64,000 nt of DNA. Origin: Beverwykella pulmonaria (lineage: Eukaryota > Ascomycota > Dothideomycetes > Pleosporales > Melanommataceae). This document shows, in pieces, positions 31,717 through 43,814 of this stretch. Position 1 is the stretch's first letter, and each line of letters starts with the position of its first letter. Below the pieces are notes generated by a model. It worked only from the letters and a program-made list of their open reading frames with translations, was not told the DNA's origin and did not search any database. Location: the NCBI GenBank assembly GCA_001599595.1, contig BCHH01000008.1:2119690-2183689 (forward strand), written 5' to 3'. The position numbers and the translations under genes are program-made.

Positions 31717-32757
31717 CTTTTCTCTGAGTTTCGTTTTGTGCCAGAATAAGACTTTGCAAGGCAAGTGATGAGAAGAGGAGCTCATGCAGTGCTCAAAAAT
31801 ATATGTTATAGCTCAGAATGTGACACTAGACCCATCGGGAAACGATTGCCATCCAGAGAGCGAATTCGTCCAGCTCCAGGCTTCATGTTGATGCTGGCCA
31901 CATGGTCGGACGTCTGACCCGTCCCAATTCCGTGCATCCGGTGCTGACGCAGAGGCATGACAGCTCCAAATAACGCTCGAAATCATTGTGGTATTGGCTA
32001 TGATCTCTTAGTGAGGCATGATCCGTCCAGCGGCGCAATTTAGTCGTCATATTCTTACCAGTGATTTGAGGGGGCCCCGGGAAATTATGGGGTACCCCAG
32101 AGCTAGGTGATCAAGCATTAATTTCACATAGCGTAACTTACTCGTGGATGTGGATACTAGAGATGCAGTTGGCTCGACTCGACTTTCGACGTCGACTTTG
32201 ACGACTCATGCCAAACCGCCCAGGACCCTCACCCGTGAATAACTTCCAAAGTACGGATTTGAGTCATTTTCCAAGGCGCCCTCTGTGAACGTGACCGTAG
32301 TCCTGAGCACCTGAATCTTCCTTTCATGTACCTGAGTTATTCATGGACGTGGTCGAGCTGCGAGCGAAAATGAGAGTGTTAAATAGCAAATTCCATCACG
32401 AGGAATCAGCTAACATAGGAGATATGTGGCACATGTACTAGAACCCGGTGCTTTTATGTTGATTAGAGTTGTTAGAGCATTGAGAAGAAACGAAGTTGAT
32501 AACCTTTGCCGGGAAAAAGTAAACGCCGAGTACTAACGTTAGCGTAAAACCACCCCACTTCAAACCACGTTCAACTTCAGCCCAATAGCACCATCCATCA
32601 AAGCCGGCTTGCTCTCCATACAGCACATTTCCGTCTCTATTGATTGTGAATACGGACAACGTAGGGCCATCTTGATACCTTTGACCTCCGACTTGTAGAG
32701 CGTAGAAATGCACCAGGACCCAACCTCCTCAAATCGCGGAACATACGCTCCTTTTAA
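31717..32757. other. intergenic between MFS and cyclase genes
   Basis: Promoter of the MFS gene and 3' flank of the cyclase gene. A minus-strand frame at 32713-32438 (GLKWGGFTLTLVLGVYFF) is open for about 90 codons but has no ATG and no recognised family. Confidence 0.5.
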
Positions 32758-33881
32758 TCAGAATACTGCAAGAGCGTTCGGCGTACTCGAAACCCCTCCT
32801 TTGATATTGAGCGGGGCACTTGTAAAGAAGAAGCTCCACCTTTTCTGTTTCTCACACTCGACCGCCAACGCTTCCAGATCCCACAGCTCGCCAATCGGCA
32901 TCCCCCAGAGTGCTATGTGATCGTGAATCCTCCTCGGAAGCTGAGGGGGCCACGCTTCGAACCCAATCGCGTCCCCAGCCACGGCTGAGAAGTGCTTGTT
33001 CCACAACCACTCGACTGATTCTTCCGAACCCTCCACACCAACGTACTCCTTCCCGTTCGTGATGTATCGGATCCTATCGTCAATTTCATGTTCATTGTAC
33101 CATTTTATCCAGCCGCTTCGGACGATGAGCAAGTCTCCGGGTTTGAAGGTGATGTTTTCTTCTTTCGCAATGGCTTCAAGGTCTGCCACGGTAATACAGT
33201 GGCGGCTCATGGGGTTGTACTTGATGCCGTGGCGTTCAGCATAAGAGACGTAGTCTAGCAGTACTCCTCTTCCTACTATCCCCCCTCGTTTACTCCAATC
33301 TAGGTTCCAAGTTAGCTCTAAGGCGAGTGAACGGGGTGCAAGGATACCAACGGTCGATCCCGATTCGGTCTGTGTCCAACAGGTCATCGTGATGGATGTT
33401 GTTATAATACAAACCCGTCTCAGTATGACCAAAATGGCGCAATCCGTCCCATTGACTCCCAGACTGCGGATTCATCTTGATTTCGTCGTCGTATGAGTAG
33501 TAGTGCTGAATCTTTCTCCAGTCAACAATCTTGTGCTCGACTTTGATACGACCAAACCCTAAGAGCATCATTAGCCCAAGGCCTTCATGTTGAACGGCGT
33601 ACACTTTCCTGGTTCTGCGACATGCTCAAGCCCCCAGTTCAGGACTACACTTTTTCCTGTCTTGATCTCTTTTCCGGCTTCGACAACAACTTCAGGTGTC
33701 AGAAGATTCAGAGTCCCTACTTCGTCCCGCACGCCATCTCTATCGAATAGGCCCCATACGGTTCCGTGGCTGTAACCTTTGTTCGATACTGACATTTAAA
33801 TAAAGCTAGAATAGCAACTTACGGCATTCCTTCTACGGCCGGCATGTCCTTCCAATCGGGTAGATCAGATGCGTTCGTCAT
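32758..33881 (-). CDS. cyclase-family (kynurenine formamidase-like) enzyme
   Basis: Member of the fungal putative-cyclase family (related to metal-dependent formamidases); substrate unknown. Exons are 33881-33823, 33769-33603, 33558-33352 and 33299-32758; the sum is 975 nt, 324 residues, typical for the family. Order: GMPHGTVWGLFDRDG (rebuilt across intron 1), VGTLNLLTPEVVVEAGK, QWDGLRHFGHTETGLYYN, GGIVGRGVLLDYVSYAERHG, FKPGDLLIVRSGW, and the C-terminal IALWGMPIGELWDLEALAVE with GGVSSTPNALAVF. The metal site is the divergent WDGLRHxGH form of fungal members rather than the bacterial HxGTHxDxPxH. The third intron uses a weak donor (GTTGGT), which is the choice that avoids a stop and keeps frame. 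Cytosolic: no signal peptide. Confidence 0.88.
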
Positions 33882-34637
33882 AGCTGCGTACTATTATCTA
33901 CTGTGAAAACCGAGGTTTTGAAGTATCTCACTTGCAAAGTGACCAGAATGAATTGTGATCCTGCTAGCATTTTGTCCTTTCATTAGAATGTTCATGTGCG
34001 TCTTGAAAACGAGCTAGCGTTCTGCAGTCACAGTCGAATGGCTAATGTTTTCCTGTTGGTTCCAGTCTCTAAGTACTATTTTAAGCATCATCGACTTTCG
34101 ATGTCATAGTATTTGAGGTACAGAATAGCCAGAGTACCCCATACCCCGCGTTTACAGCTTGAAGCGATCCACCGCACCTCGGCTGGCGCTTCTTCTCCTC
34201 ACTTCTTTCCTATTTGAGTTGTCAACATGCAAATATTTCAAGATCTCCAATACTGAGCAACCACATTGTGTTTTCGCGCTTGGAGAAAATTGACTCATTA
34301 CCTCCCTACCTCAACTCTTCGATTTCCGACTATGACCTTGGTGACCTTGTCGAGGTAAAGAGAGGTGCGAGACTCCTGCCTCGACATTTCGACCACGACA
34401 AATTTTGGACAAGACGCTTTTGACTAATAAGAAGCCCGGCTTGAGACCAGATGTTGTCGGAAGAGGTCACTACAAAGAGATAACTGTGTTTTGTGACGAT
34501 AATGACCTTGACTCTAACCCTCATGTGCTTAACTTGATCAGACAATAGAACGTGAAACAGAACAAAAGCCACACAGCGAAGGTTATCATAAGTTAGTTGC
34601 GGAACTTAACTTCCAATCCCTTTCTCCAGGCCTTTAC
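33882..34637. other. intergenic, no gene seen
   Basis: Promoter side of the cyclase gene. Short frames only. Confidence 0.5.
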
Positions 34638-34901
34638 CTATTCTTCTGTAGGCTGGATCTTGTATCCTTCTTCGCTCACTTCTTTGGTGTGATTGCCTGT
34701 CTCTTGAGTTCCCTGCCCAATCTCTTGTAGCCGGGTTGTGGGAAGAGCGGTGGGAGTGGCTTTGTGGAATGATGCGGTCGAACGTAGGAAATTATCTGAG
34801 AGTAGGTTTTTACAGTCAGTTTGGTGGATGAAGGTAGTCTGCGATAGCATAGGTTGAGTGAGTGTGGCCTCTCGATAGAGATAGCTAGGATACTGCAGCA
34901 T
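34638..34901 (-). CDS. small hypothetical protein (87 aa)
   Basis: Not recognised. A single-exon frame on the minus strand starting MLQYPSYLYREATLTQP and ending EEGYKIQPTEE; hydrophilic, Thr/Glu-rich. The frame continues open upstream of the ATG (ARPLAQLTPRPQNYL) to about 34975 without another ATG, so a longer spliced form is possible. The upstream leader is CA/CT-rich like a fungal 5' leader. It could be an orphan or spurious frame. Confidence 0.3.
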   Translation of the reverse strand: MLQYPSYLYREATLTQPMLSQTTFIHQTDCKNLLSDNFLRSTASFHKATPTALPTTRLQEIGQGTQETGNHTKEVSEEGYKIQPTEE

Positions 34902-34975
34902 TACGCAAAGGTAGTTCTGCGGTCGTGGTGTTAATTGGGCTAACGGTCGAGCGATGTTACGCGAAACGGAGATGT

Positions 34976-35991
34976 TAATTCTGAGTGGTTGATTGGGTTG
35001 CGTGTGTGTTTAGTGCGAGATGATGATCTCTAGGGAAAAAGCTGTGATGTAAAAGAAATGGAAAGTGTTGAGGAGAATACTATAGTTAAAGGATATTAGT
35101 ATAAAAACATCCAGTACCCGTAGAACTCTTATTTCGTTTCTTGCGAATATTTAGTCTCGCATCCATCTTCATATCTATGCTTTGAACTAGTGCTTTCACC
35201 AACCATGTCCTTCAGTGTGGCTAGTAGGCTATTTGCATACCCAAATTATAAATCTTCGTAGCTACGACCTACATAGCAACCTGGATAATCCTCAAAAATC
35301 AAGCATGGTGTCCGATACCAGTAAAGGGTCACCGATATTGGGCATGCACTAGATAACCTTTTAATGCTCAATAATCAAACGTCTCTATCATAAGAGCGCA
35401 GCACAGCAGACCACAAAAGGCAGTGAAGCGAGGGCAAAGTGAGAAGACACAGGTGAGGTAGCTGGCGACCGCTAAGCTAGTGTGCCTAGCCTCTGCCTTA
35501 CGCAAGCATGAAGTTACACTGATTAACGTTACAATACATGGATATGTTCTACCAGCACGATTTCGAGCAAAAATAACAAGGAAATCACAAGGAACGAAAT
35601 AGGCACCGCAAAAACTATTTTCGCCTAACCACAGTTCTCAAATGCTTGGTCCACCCTTGCTTTGAGCTGAAAAAAAATATACCTCTTCCTAAAACGCACT
35701 CCATGCATGTGTCGCTGTTAAACCCTTTAATTACTAATCAGTAGCGTGGATTATTCACGAACTCGATATTATGCCTACACGTAGTGAAGTTTTCCCTTGA
35801 ATCGATGACTCCGAGTAACAGTATTTCCACAGAAAGCTGCAGAAGAGCCGAACTAGTACATGTCATTCTCGGAGTTAAGATGCTGGCCAGCTGCAGTGCT
35901 ACCGACCGCGACGTCTACCTTCAGCTCAAGACTGACCTTTTGCTCATACCCTCACCATCACCACCACTGGTATCCAGCGTCAATACCCACG
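34976..35991. other. intergenic upstream of HET gene
   Basis: No gene seen. A frame open upstream of the chosen HET start (from 35860) has no family character and includes a His run, so I treat it as leader. Confidence 0.5.
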
Positions 35992-38112
35992 ATGAGCTCA
36001 CGAGCCCGCATCCAGGCCATACTGGAGGAGCAGGTCGCGGCTGACCCCGAAGCCTACTTCAAAAAAGACAATCTTTGTGCGGTGTGCGAGGAAACTTTAC
36101 GCAAGTCAAGAATCTTCTCGGGGGATCTGGCATACATTGAAGGCTTCCGCCAAGCTCAAACTCATGTAGGGATATTATTGGCATACGAAGATCTTCCCCA
36201 TTACTCAACTCTCGAGGTAGCGGAAGTATCTGCTGCTAGAGGCTGTCATCTGTGCACACTTCTATGCGATTTATTGAACGCCCCATTGCCCAAAGAGAGT
36301 GAAAGGTCAGACTCCAGCATTGACCGCTTGATTAGCGAGAAGCCAATCCTTAATACACAACCTGACTTCGACTTTCTTGAGTGGAGCGGCATCGTTTGGC
36401 GTATCTTCGGCTCAGACATCTACGTTGGTAGAATGGAGATTCCAGGGGTCAAACCAGCATTTGGACGGCATTCTCGCCTTGAGAATCTTCCAGCGCCTTA
36501 TTGCGCTTCTGATTGGCCAGACCATCGCCGTTCTTTATCAACAGCGTCCAGTGCCAGTATTTCCCTCGCCAATAGCTGGATCAACAATTGTAATGAGCAG
36601 CATCCCCATTGCGTTACTAGGGTAAAACATGCATCTGTACTCCCCAGTCGGCTTCTTGAGCTTGGTTCTCAAACTTTCAGAGTGTGCACGGTGGAACACG
36701 CCAACAAAGATGGCAAGAACCAACGACTAGAGTACGTAACTCTCAGTCATCGATGGCCGGACACTCCCATGCTTCTTTTGACGGAGCAGAATCAAAGCCG
36801 CCTTGCGGGTGAAGTAGCTTTCGGAGAGCTATCGAAAACATTCCAACACGCGATTGAGATTACCCGGAAACTTGGTTTTCGCTACCTATGGATCGATTCT
36901 TTGTGCATCATCCAGGACTCTGGGCCGGATTGGGAGCGCGAGTCAGCTATCATGGGCGAGATATATGGCGGAAGTGTGTGCACGATCGCAGTACTCAGTA
37001 CCCAGAACAGCAGCGGGGGTTGCTTTTCAACGCACAACCCTCTATTGAACCTGCCTTGCTTTCTTAAGACAGGCCGTGGTGCCCTCAAACTCGGAATAAT
37101 CGATCACTTGAAGCAGCATGAGCCCCGTGGGGAGCTTCTACAGCGAGGCTGGGTTATGCAGGAAACAGTACTCTCGCCGAGGACTTTGTACTACTCCCCG
37201 GACCGCATCATGTGGGAATGCACAGATTTCTCTGATTACGAAAACAGTCCTAAGCGTCATGGAGCTTCTCCGAAGACTTCTAAACAAGTTTTCGATTCCC
37301 ACACTACCTATGTCCTGCCTGGTACTACGACATCACACCCGGACCAGGACTGCAGCTTCTACTAGCCTTGGACGCGACTCATTGAACAGTATACAAGGTG
37401 TGATCTCACGCGGAGCGAAGACAAGTTGGTTGCTATTCATGGCATCGTCCGCAGAATTGAGACCCAGTCACAGATTCATTCAATAGCCGGTCTCTGGAAG
37501 GAAGTTCTTCCTCTGGAGATGCTCTGGTACACCCCGCAAGCGCAGGTTATCAAGCCGCACGAAGAAAGCAGATCGTATCGAGCACCGTCCTGGTCGTGGG
37601 CTGCCATAGATGCCACAGTAGAGAACAACTACATCAGACAACTTAAATATAACAAGAATACTGAACTCGAATGGCGAATGACAATACTATCCGTTGATGC
37701 AGACACCAAGCCCAATGGGGCTGTATTATCGGCTCAATTAGTCGTGCTCGCTTCATTAAGAAAGATCGACCTTAGTTTATACGATGCTAATAGAAGGGAA
37801 CCCTGTTTTCCTCCTCGTGATTACATATATGAAAGGCAGTATCTGGACATATCTGTTTCACCCACAAGCGATGTCTTCGCTCTATGGATTGTTCGAGGGA
37901 GTGAGAACCGCAGTCCAGGGACAGTTAGAGGGAACGCTTCAATACGAAATGCTGGAATCCTTGTAGAGCGTGTGGTGCAACGTGAAGACGTTTGGAGGAG
38001 AGTGGGATACTGGGAGCAGTCTTATCGGGAATGGGGGGACGACATGTATGTGCCCCGGTTGCACTTTCCTGGAAAGAACAAGATGGACAAGCAACGGATT
38101 ACTTTGATTTAG
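35992..38112 (+). CDS. HET-domain protein, interrupted by an in-frame TAG or a weak intron
   Basis: Heterokaryon-incompatibility (HET) domain protein; members trigger nonself-recognition cell death. Start MSSRARIQAILEEQVAADPE at 35992. After an N-terminal region with Cys pairs (LCAVCEE, GCHLCTLLC) comes the HET domain: LEYVTLSHRWP, FRYLWIDSLCIIQDS, WERESAIMGEIYGGSVCTIA and RGWVMQETVLSPRTLYYS. A TAG at 37363-37365 then interrupts the frame, which continues in the same phase for 248 codons with normal HET C-terminal sequence (PWTRLIEQYTRCDLTRSEDK, YRAPSWSWAAID) to 38112. Two introns ending at that TAG (37288-37365 or 37312-37365) would be in frame, but their donors (GTTTTC, GTCCTG) are poor. 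So this is either a spliced active gene or a single-nonsense allele. Confidence 0.85.
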
Positions 38113-38764
38113 TGAATTTTACTCAAAAAATGTTAGGATTCCTCTTTATTCTCTGACATTTACGTGAACCGCTAGTGCTTCATTGTATTCCTCCTGTCTT
38201 GATTGCTAAAACAATTTCAGAGGATCAAGGCGCTTATGAATACAAAGCATCGTCTCTGAAGATCCCAATTAGAAGTACCTCCTTATAATATACAAATTTA
38301 CAAAGGATATTGCGACTGATTGTTTAGGTCAGGTGTTAAAGCCTCCGCGCGACATATACCTTAATTGGCGTGCAAATTGCAGCTCCAATACTCGATTCTT
38401 TATACAGTTGTAGAACCAGTTGCGCAATCTATTCTACTTTATCCATTCCACCGAAAACGGTGAGGACTATCTCTACAATTGTTGTAGGGTACATGTACAT
38501 GTCGAAGAAAGCCCTGGGCCTCCCCCCCCAAAATATTCAAAAATTTACGACTCGCGTCTTCGTCTAGATATTACACTACCTTTGGCTGATCCGACCTTTT
38601 TTCATTGAGACACTTGGTGTTGGTTTCACAGGGCTATTGCAATAGCAATGGGGGTTCTCAAAGGTGGTAATAAATCGTTGTGTCTTTCTATCTTGAAGCG
38701 GTGCAGCAGAGGGAATACCATCCACCTCACCGTCGCGTGCACTAGCCGAGTATGGCTAGTGCCC
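38113..38764. other. intergenic, no gene seen
   Basis: 3' flank of the HET gene, AT-rich. Only short frames. Confidence 0.5.
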
Positions 38765-38847
38765 CACGTGTCCACACGTGATTGGTACCTCCACACGTGA
38801 TCCATACATCCCACGTGATCCACACGTGATCTACACATCAACACGTG
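38765..38847. promoter_or_regulatory. cluster of six CACGTG motifs
   Basis: CACGTG occurs at 38765, 38775, 38794, 38812, 38823 and 38842, six copies in 83 bp. Four are followed by AT and a pyrimidine. The palindrome is the core site of bHLH factors (Cbf1, Pho4, SREBP-like). Spacings of 10, 19, 18, 11 and 19 suggest decayed short tandem duplication. The nearest gene on either side ends here rather than starts, so regulatory use is uncertain. Confidence 0.6.
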
Positions 38848-39035
38848 ATTCCCACATTCTATATACTCCCAACACTTGGCTTGTGGGTGCTTGAGCAAGA
38901 AGCTTTGCGACTTTCACCTCCATCGGCCTCTCTCCTGCCTCGGTAACCCCGTCACTCGCCGGTGGCTCCACTGTAACCCTGTCACATCTGCGTCTCCCGT
39001 ACCGCTGCTCCAGCCTAGGTGGATTTACCAATACG

Positions 39036-40753
39036 CTACAAAGAAACCTCCTCATCATCGGGACTCTTCGCCCCCTTCGTCCACCTCACCAACCCCACCC
39101 CCCCAAAACTAGCACCCGCCATCATAACCCCCGTGAAAATCACCAACCACTTCCACTTCCCCGCGCCATACCCCTCTTCAATCCCCACATCCTCACTCTT
39201 CTGCACAATCGCCTTACCAACGAACCCGGACGTGATCGTAGCGATGCCACGAATCGACATTAGGAGGCCCGAGACGAGTGATTCCGCTTTTGTCTTCTCG
39301 ATTTCGGTCGACGACAACTCTTCTGCGGGCTGTTCAGAAATGGATTTGGAGTTGGCCTGCGTGATGATTCGAGATGCGAAACTGCTCCGCAGAACGACGA
39401 AGCCGCCAGAGGAAGCGCCGAATAGGATCATTAGAATGACTAAGGGTAAATATGTATGGCCGAGGCCCCAGAGGGTGAGGATTGAGGCGGAAGCAACGAG
39501 TGTTGTGAGGAGGAGGGGGAGGAGGGGACCGATTTTGTCGCTATTTGCTTGCGTTAGATTCTGTATCAGAATATTTGGTGATGACAGGAGGAGGAACTTA
39601 CACTAGAGCACCGTAAAGCGGCTGTGCGACCACACACGTCAAGTTGAAGTACGTAATAAGAAGCGAAGCATCTCTCAGCGACACACCGAAATCGGTTGCG
39701 TATGTTGGGAGGTACAGTGCCGGGAGGAAGTGTGCTAGGCCTTGACATATTGTCGATATGCAGAGGAGGTAGAATAGAGGCCGAGTCCAGAAGCGATGAG
39801 GATTATTCCCCCCTTCTTTTTCTATGGTATCACCATGGTGCGTCGTGGGTTCTAGATGTGTATTTAAATGCTGGAGATGTTGTCTCGGTCGAATGCAAGG
39901 GAGCGATACCAAAGAAAGGAATCCACAGAACACCGCCCATCCTAAAAGTGTAGTCTTGGGCGAGTAGTGGTCTAGTGTAAATGCGAACAGCGGCGAGAGA
40001 CATGCTGGTGCAAGGCTGCTGGCTGAAAAGCTGACCACCTATTAGATTTCCATTATCTCGCCCACAATCTCACAAACTCACAAGATTCCATTCGCTAGCG
40101 TTCTGTGCTCGACGAACCACCCGTCTATGAGCGTCATGCAAGGTGCAAAAATACAGCTACCGCCTAACCCGTACAAGACGCCAAGGGTCATAATTAATTG
40201 TGTTGGCTGCCGTCATGTACGTTAGCAAACCCATCCATCGGGCAGAAAGAAACACAGAGTTAGTTGTGGACTCACGGTAGTCGCAAACGCCGCGCCCATC
40301 GCAGATGCCACCATTAACAGCGCGCCAGACCACAGCATCAGCTTCAGCTTCTCGGGATACTTGCTGCAAAAGTACACGAGAAAGGGTGATAGGCCCTGAA
40401 TTAAGCCCTTTCCATTGTATTAGACGTTGATCATCTGTAAACGTATGGTTGTGCACCTACAAGACCAATGGGGCCAACATAGGCTATTTGTTGGTTTCCT
40501 GCAAAAGGAGGATGCCGGAAGTAGTATTCTCGAAATACTCCAAATGTCGATGAGAATCCTTGATAATTCAGTCTCCGTATTTAAAAAGAACATGATTTTG
40601 GAGGAACGGAGGCTCACCATAAGTATAGATATTTGTAGCAGAAGCTGTCGCCAGAAATACCCATGCGTTTCTGCCTTTGTCGGACACGTCGCTCCGCTGG
40701 GACGACCTTTTGTCATTTGGGACGCACCTCTGGATGTACTTTCCGAGTTTCAT
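39036..40753 (-). CDS. MFS monocarboxylate-type transporter
   Basis: Major facilitator of the fungal monocarboxylate-transporter-like (SLC16-type) group. Starts MKLGKYIQRCVPNDKRS (ATG at 40753). The first intron rejoins NAWVFLATASATNIYTYG to GFSSTFGVFREYYFRHPPFA, the usual first-helix pattern of the group; then NQQIAYVGPIGL, LIQGLSPFLVYFCSKYPEKL and PTQLIMTLGVLYGLGGSCIF. The second half includes FYLLCISTICQGLAHFLPAL, YLPTYATDFGVSLRDASLLI and PLVILMILFGASSGGFVVLR, ending KGAKSPDDEEVSL. At least five short introns. I did not fix every boundary. Substrate unknown. It lies divergent from the 2OG oxygenase, so a shared role in a small metabolic unit is possible but unproven. Confidence 0.85.
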
Positions 40754-41709
40754 GACTTCTAGACGAGATAAACTGAAAGATATGGGCGACTTTTGAACAA
40801 AGCGAGAAAAACCAAGAAGACAGAAAACGAGAGTATATCAAGAGATGGACTGTTCAAAGCAACCAAAAGAGATGTGACCCCGTGCAGCTAACCAAAGGAA
40901 CAGACTTGGCTTCTCAATATATATTCTGTTTATACGAACTAAGACTCGCCAGTGCATAGGAGCATCTGTCTCTCCGCCGGCGCCATACCAGCCCCGTATC
41001 CACCGGCGACACCGACGCTTCTTCTCGTCAGACTTTTGCGCGAAGAATAATAATAGTATGCGCAGGTCAGTCCCCGTGGAGTAGCCAGCTGAAAGAGCCA
41101 GAAGAGGTAACTCACGATACGAGTCGTTGCAGATCACGTTGCGGAATGTACAGCGTTAGATTTTTTACTCAGCTTTCTCACATAATATGGACAACACTGT
41201 CTAGTAACGCACCTGAGACTGAACCTGAACGTTCCATGCACACCGCTTCTATTTCCCAACTTTGGAAATTCTGAACATGTCCGCATGTGATGTTGCACTC
41301 GCCGGCCTGGTCTCGGCGAAGTTACTATAGCCTAATGAGGGTAAAGCGTATACAACAAGGCAAAACCATACCCCAGGCAAGCGCGTGCATTATCCAAATC
41401 CGATACCAATGCAGAGTGGACTGTAGATGTTTCGAGTTCTCGGTAGCGAATGTTTGGGTCAGATATGCAGAGTTGTTTTTATGGGTTGGGACCGGTGTAG
41501 GATGAGTGCGCGGGGTCGGTCAAAAGAAGTTGGGAGTCTGCTGTAGAGCATCATCTACTTTGGTGTATTAATATGCTCCCACTTTCCCTCATGAAACGTT
41601 CTCATCTCTCCAACCCATCTCCTCATTGATAAATATCCTAGATCCTCTACATCGAGACTCAGCCTATCTTCAACTTAATCCTTCACTTCATAACTTACCT
41701 ACATTCAAA
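40754..41709. promoter_or_regulatory. divergent intergenic region, MFS and 2OG oxygenase
   Basis: 956 bp between two head-to-head genes. CT-rich leader before 41710 (CATTCAAAATGG). No other gene seen. Confidence 0.45.
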
Positions 41710-42806
41710 ATGGTGTTCCTAGATATTGAAGGAATCTCCAAAGGGGCCGCCGTAGCCCAGCTCAAGACGATCAGCTTCTCAGACCTGCTCGATGGCAAAG
41801 CGTCTGAAATGGCGAATCTCATCTCGGCCTGCGAACACTATGGCTTCTTCTATCTGGACCTTACGGGGAAAGGGTCCAGCAAGATGTTCAAAGACCTCGA
41901 GGAGCTGCGTGCGCTCATGAAGGATTGGTTCAACCAGCCCGTGGTGTCCAAGTTGAAGACCGAGACGATTTCGAACGCCCATGGGTAAGTTTCCCGGCCG
42001 TATGGCAGGGACTAGTGTTTACTAACACCACGCCATGAAGCTACAAGCCGCTGGGCGTTCAGTCCGGAATCAGCGAGAACTCGAAGGATGGGTGGGAAGC
42101 ACTCAAGGTCAGTCACTGAAGAAAGCGTCGCTCACAATCCAACACTAACAACCCCTAGATCGGCCACAACGAGCTCCGAGGCCGCTGGGCCCTCCCATCC
42201 GTAGTCGTCTCGCACCAAAAGACATTTGATGATTTCACCGCAACAGCACACTACGTCTTGAAGCATGTGCTGGACTGCATCTCGACAGGTTTAGGGCTCA
42301 AAGACAATGCAAGCCTGCACAAGTACCACCGCGACGACGAGCCCTCGAAGAGCACCCTCTACTTCCTGCACTATCCCGCCGCGAGCATTGCCAAGGCAGG
42401 CGTAGGTCAGAACATGCATACAGACATCGGTTCCTTAACGCTACTGTTCGCGCCGCAGTGGGGATTGCAAGCGCTGTCTCCAGACAGCGGAGCGTGGGAA
42501 TGGGTGGAGCCGAAACCGGGACACGCTATCATCAATGTTGGGGATACGCTACGGTTTTTGTCTGGGAGGCGCCTGCGCTCTGCTTTGCACCGAGCCGTGC
42601 AGGCCGAGGGCGTAGACCGCTTTTCCATTTCCTATTTTTTGCGTGCTAGTGATCGCACAGAGTTTCGAGATAGCGATAATGTCGGGACTGATGCGAAGGC
42701 GTGGTATTTGAGGAAGTATAAGACGTACGAACAGTCGCATGAGGTCCAGCGCGCGGGGACGGTTCTTACGGGGGGGATGATGGAGGAGTTGGTATCCCCT
42801 CCGTGA
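41710..42806 (+). CDS. 2-oxoglutarate/Fe(II) oxygenase (isopenicillin N synthase-like)
   Basis: Non-haem iron dioxygenase of the DIOX_N plus 2OG-FeII_Oxy family. Exons are 41710-41984, 42041-42107 and 42159-42806, all in frame, 329 residues, the normal length. The N-terminal part has the family pattern LISACEHYGFFYLDLTGKGS; an unusually short middle exon follows. The catalytic core shows the iron ligands His and Asp in NMHTDIGSLTLLF, the distal His in RSALHRAVQAEG, and the Arg-x-Ser that binds 2-oxoglutarate in RFSISYFLRASDR. No signal peptide. Relatives act in secondary metabolism or detoxification; the substrate cannot be predicted. All catalytic residues are present, so it should be active. 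Confidence 0.93.
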
Positions 42807-43814
42807 TGGAACTTTCCGCTTTCGAGTATGGCACACCTGTTCCTCTTAGATTAGAACCTTCTCTGGGTATATCATAGAAGTTGTACTACCTTCCAAAGAC
42901 GTAGAATTTTCTCTTCTTATTTTGTTGAGCCACCTCGCTTGTCTGGGTGCGTGAAGAAGAAGCTTTCTGTGTGTTCTCTGTCAGCAGATCAATAACAGTC
43001 CCATGCACAGAGCACTTCCTTATCCATGAAGTAAAGCCACAAACCTTCCTTTCGGCCGACTATCTTCCTCTATCTACTGTGCACGCCACACCGCAGATCG
43101 CTCCCGCAAGCACACCAATGAACGGCAACTTACGAGCTATAAGGTCCAGCCTCCCGCCCTCCCTCGACATGATACGCAAGCCCAGCCTGTCGTCTCCTCG
43201 CCTTCTGTCTTGTAGAATCCAAAGGTACTGTCCCGATCGCTTCGACGCTCCGCCGAGCCGTGACACTCGTCACCTGCCTCGCTCGCCGGGTAACACTAAA
43301 CAACTGGCAATTTACAGCGACGACTCATAGTCATCGTGAGCTCGGCAGGGTCGATATATATCACAATGCATAGGAATAGATATGACGGACTTAAGACGCC
43401 ACCCGGTGGGAGGAGGGTTTGCAGGTCGAGAGAGGCGTGTGGCTTGCCGCAGGGGCACAATTCTGACCTTGATCGTTGTCAGCGAAGACTTCCTAAGGCA
43501 GACAGGCAGAGCAGACATGGATGCAATTCCGTACTAAACGGAAATAGAACCTGCTACCCGCATCAATATCTCCACGGCGAAGCCCCCCAACTCAAAACAC
43601 AACACTCCCCGCCTTCACAATCAGCCAACCCCAAGCTAACATGATAACGAGCTTGATTTCTATCGCAAACGCTAATTCATCCATCCTTCCCGTTGTACAA
43701 ACGCCAATTGCCTACAATACACATTCCTCGACCTCGCAGACGCATTTTTCAACTCCCAGCCGTGGTATCGCGTCAACCCCATTCCTTGCTTCGCTTCCCA
43801 TCCTTTCGATAGTC
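42807..43814. other. intergenic between 2OG oxygenase and p24 gene
   Basis: Convergent 3' flanks. Short CT-rich frames on both strands (42947-43330, 43336-43644) lack family character. No gene supported. Confidence 0.5.

Noticed and set aside
39036..42806. Secondary-metabolite gene cluster
   Set aside because: Only a transporter and one oxygenase; no backbone synthase or cluster regulator in the window.
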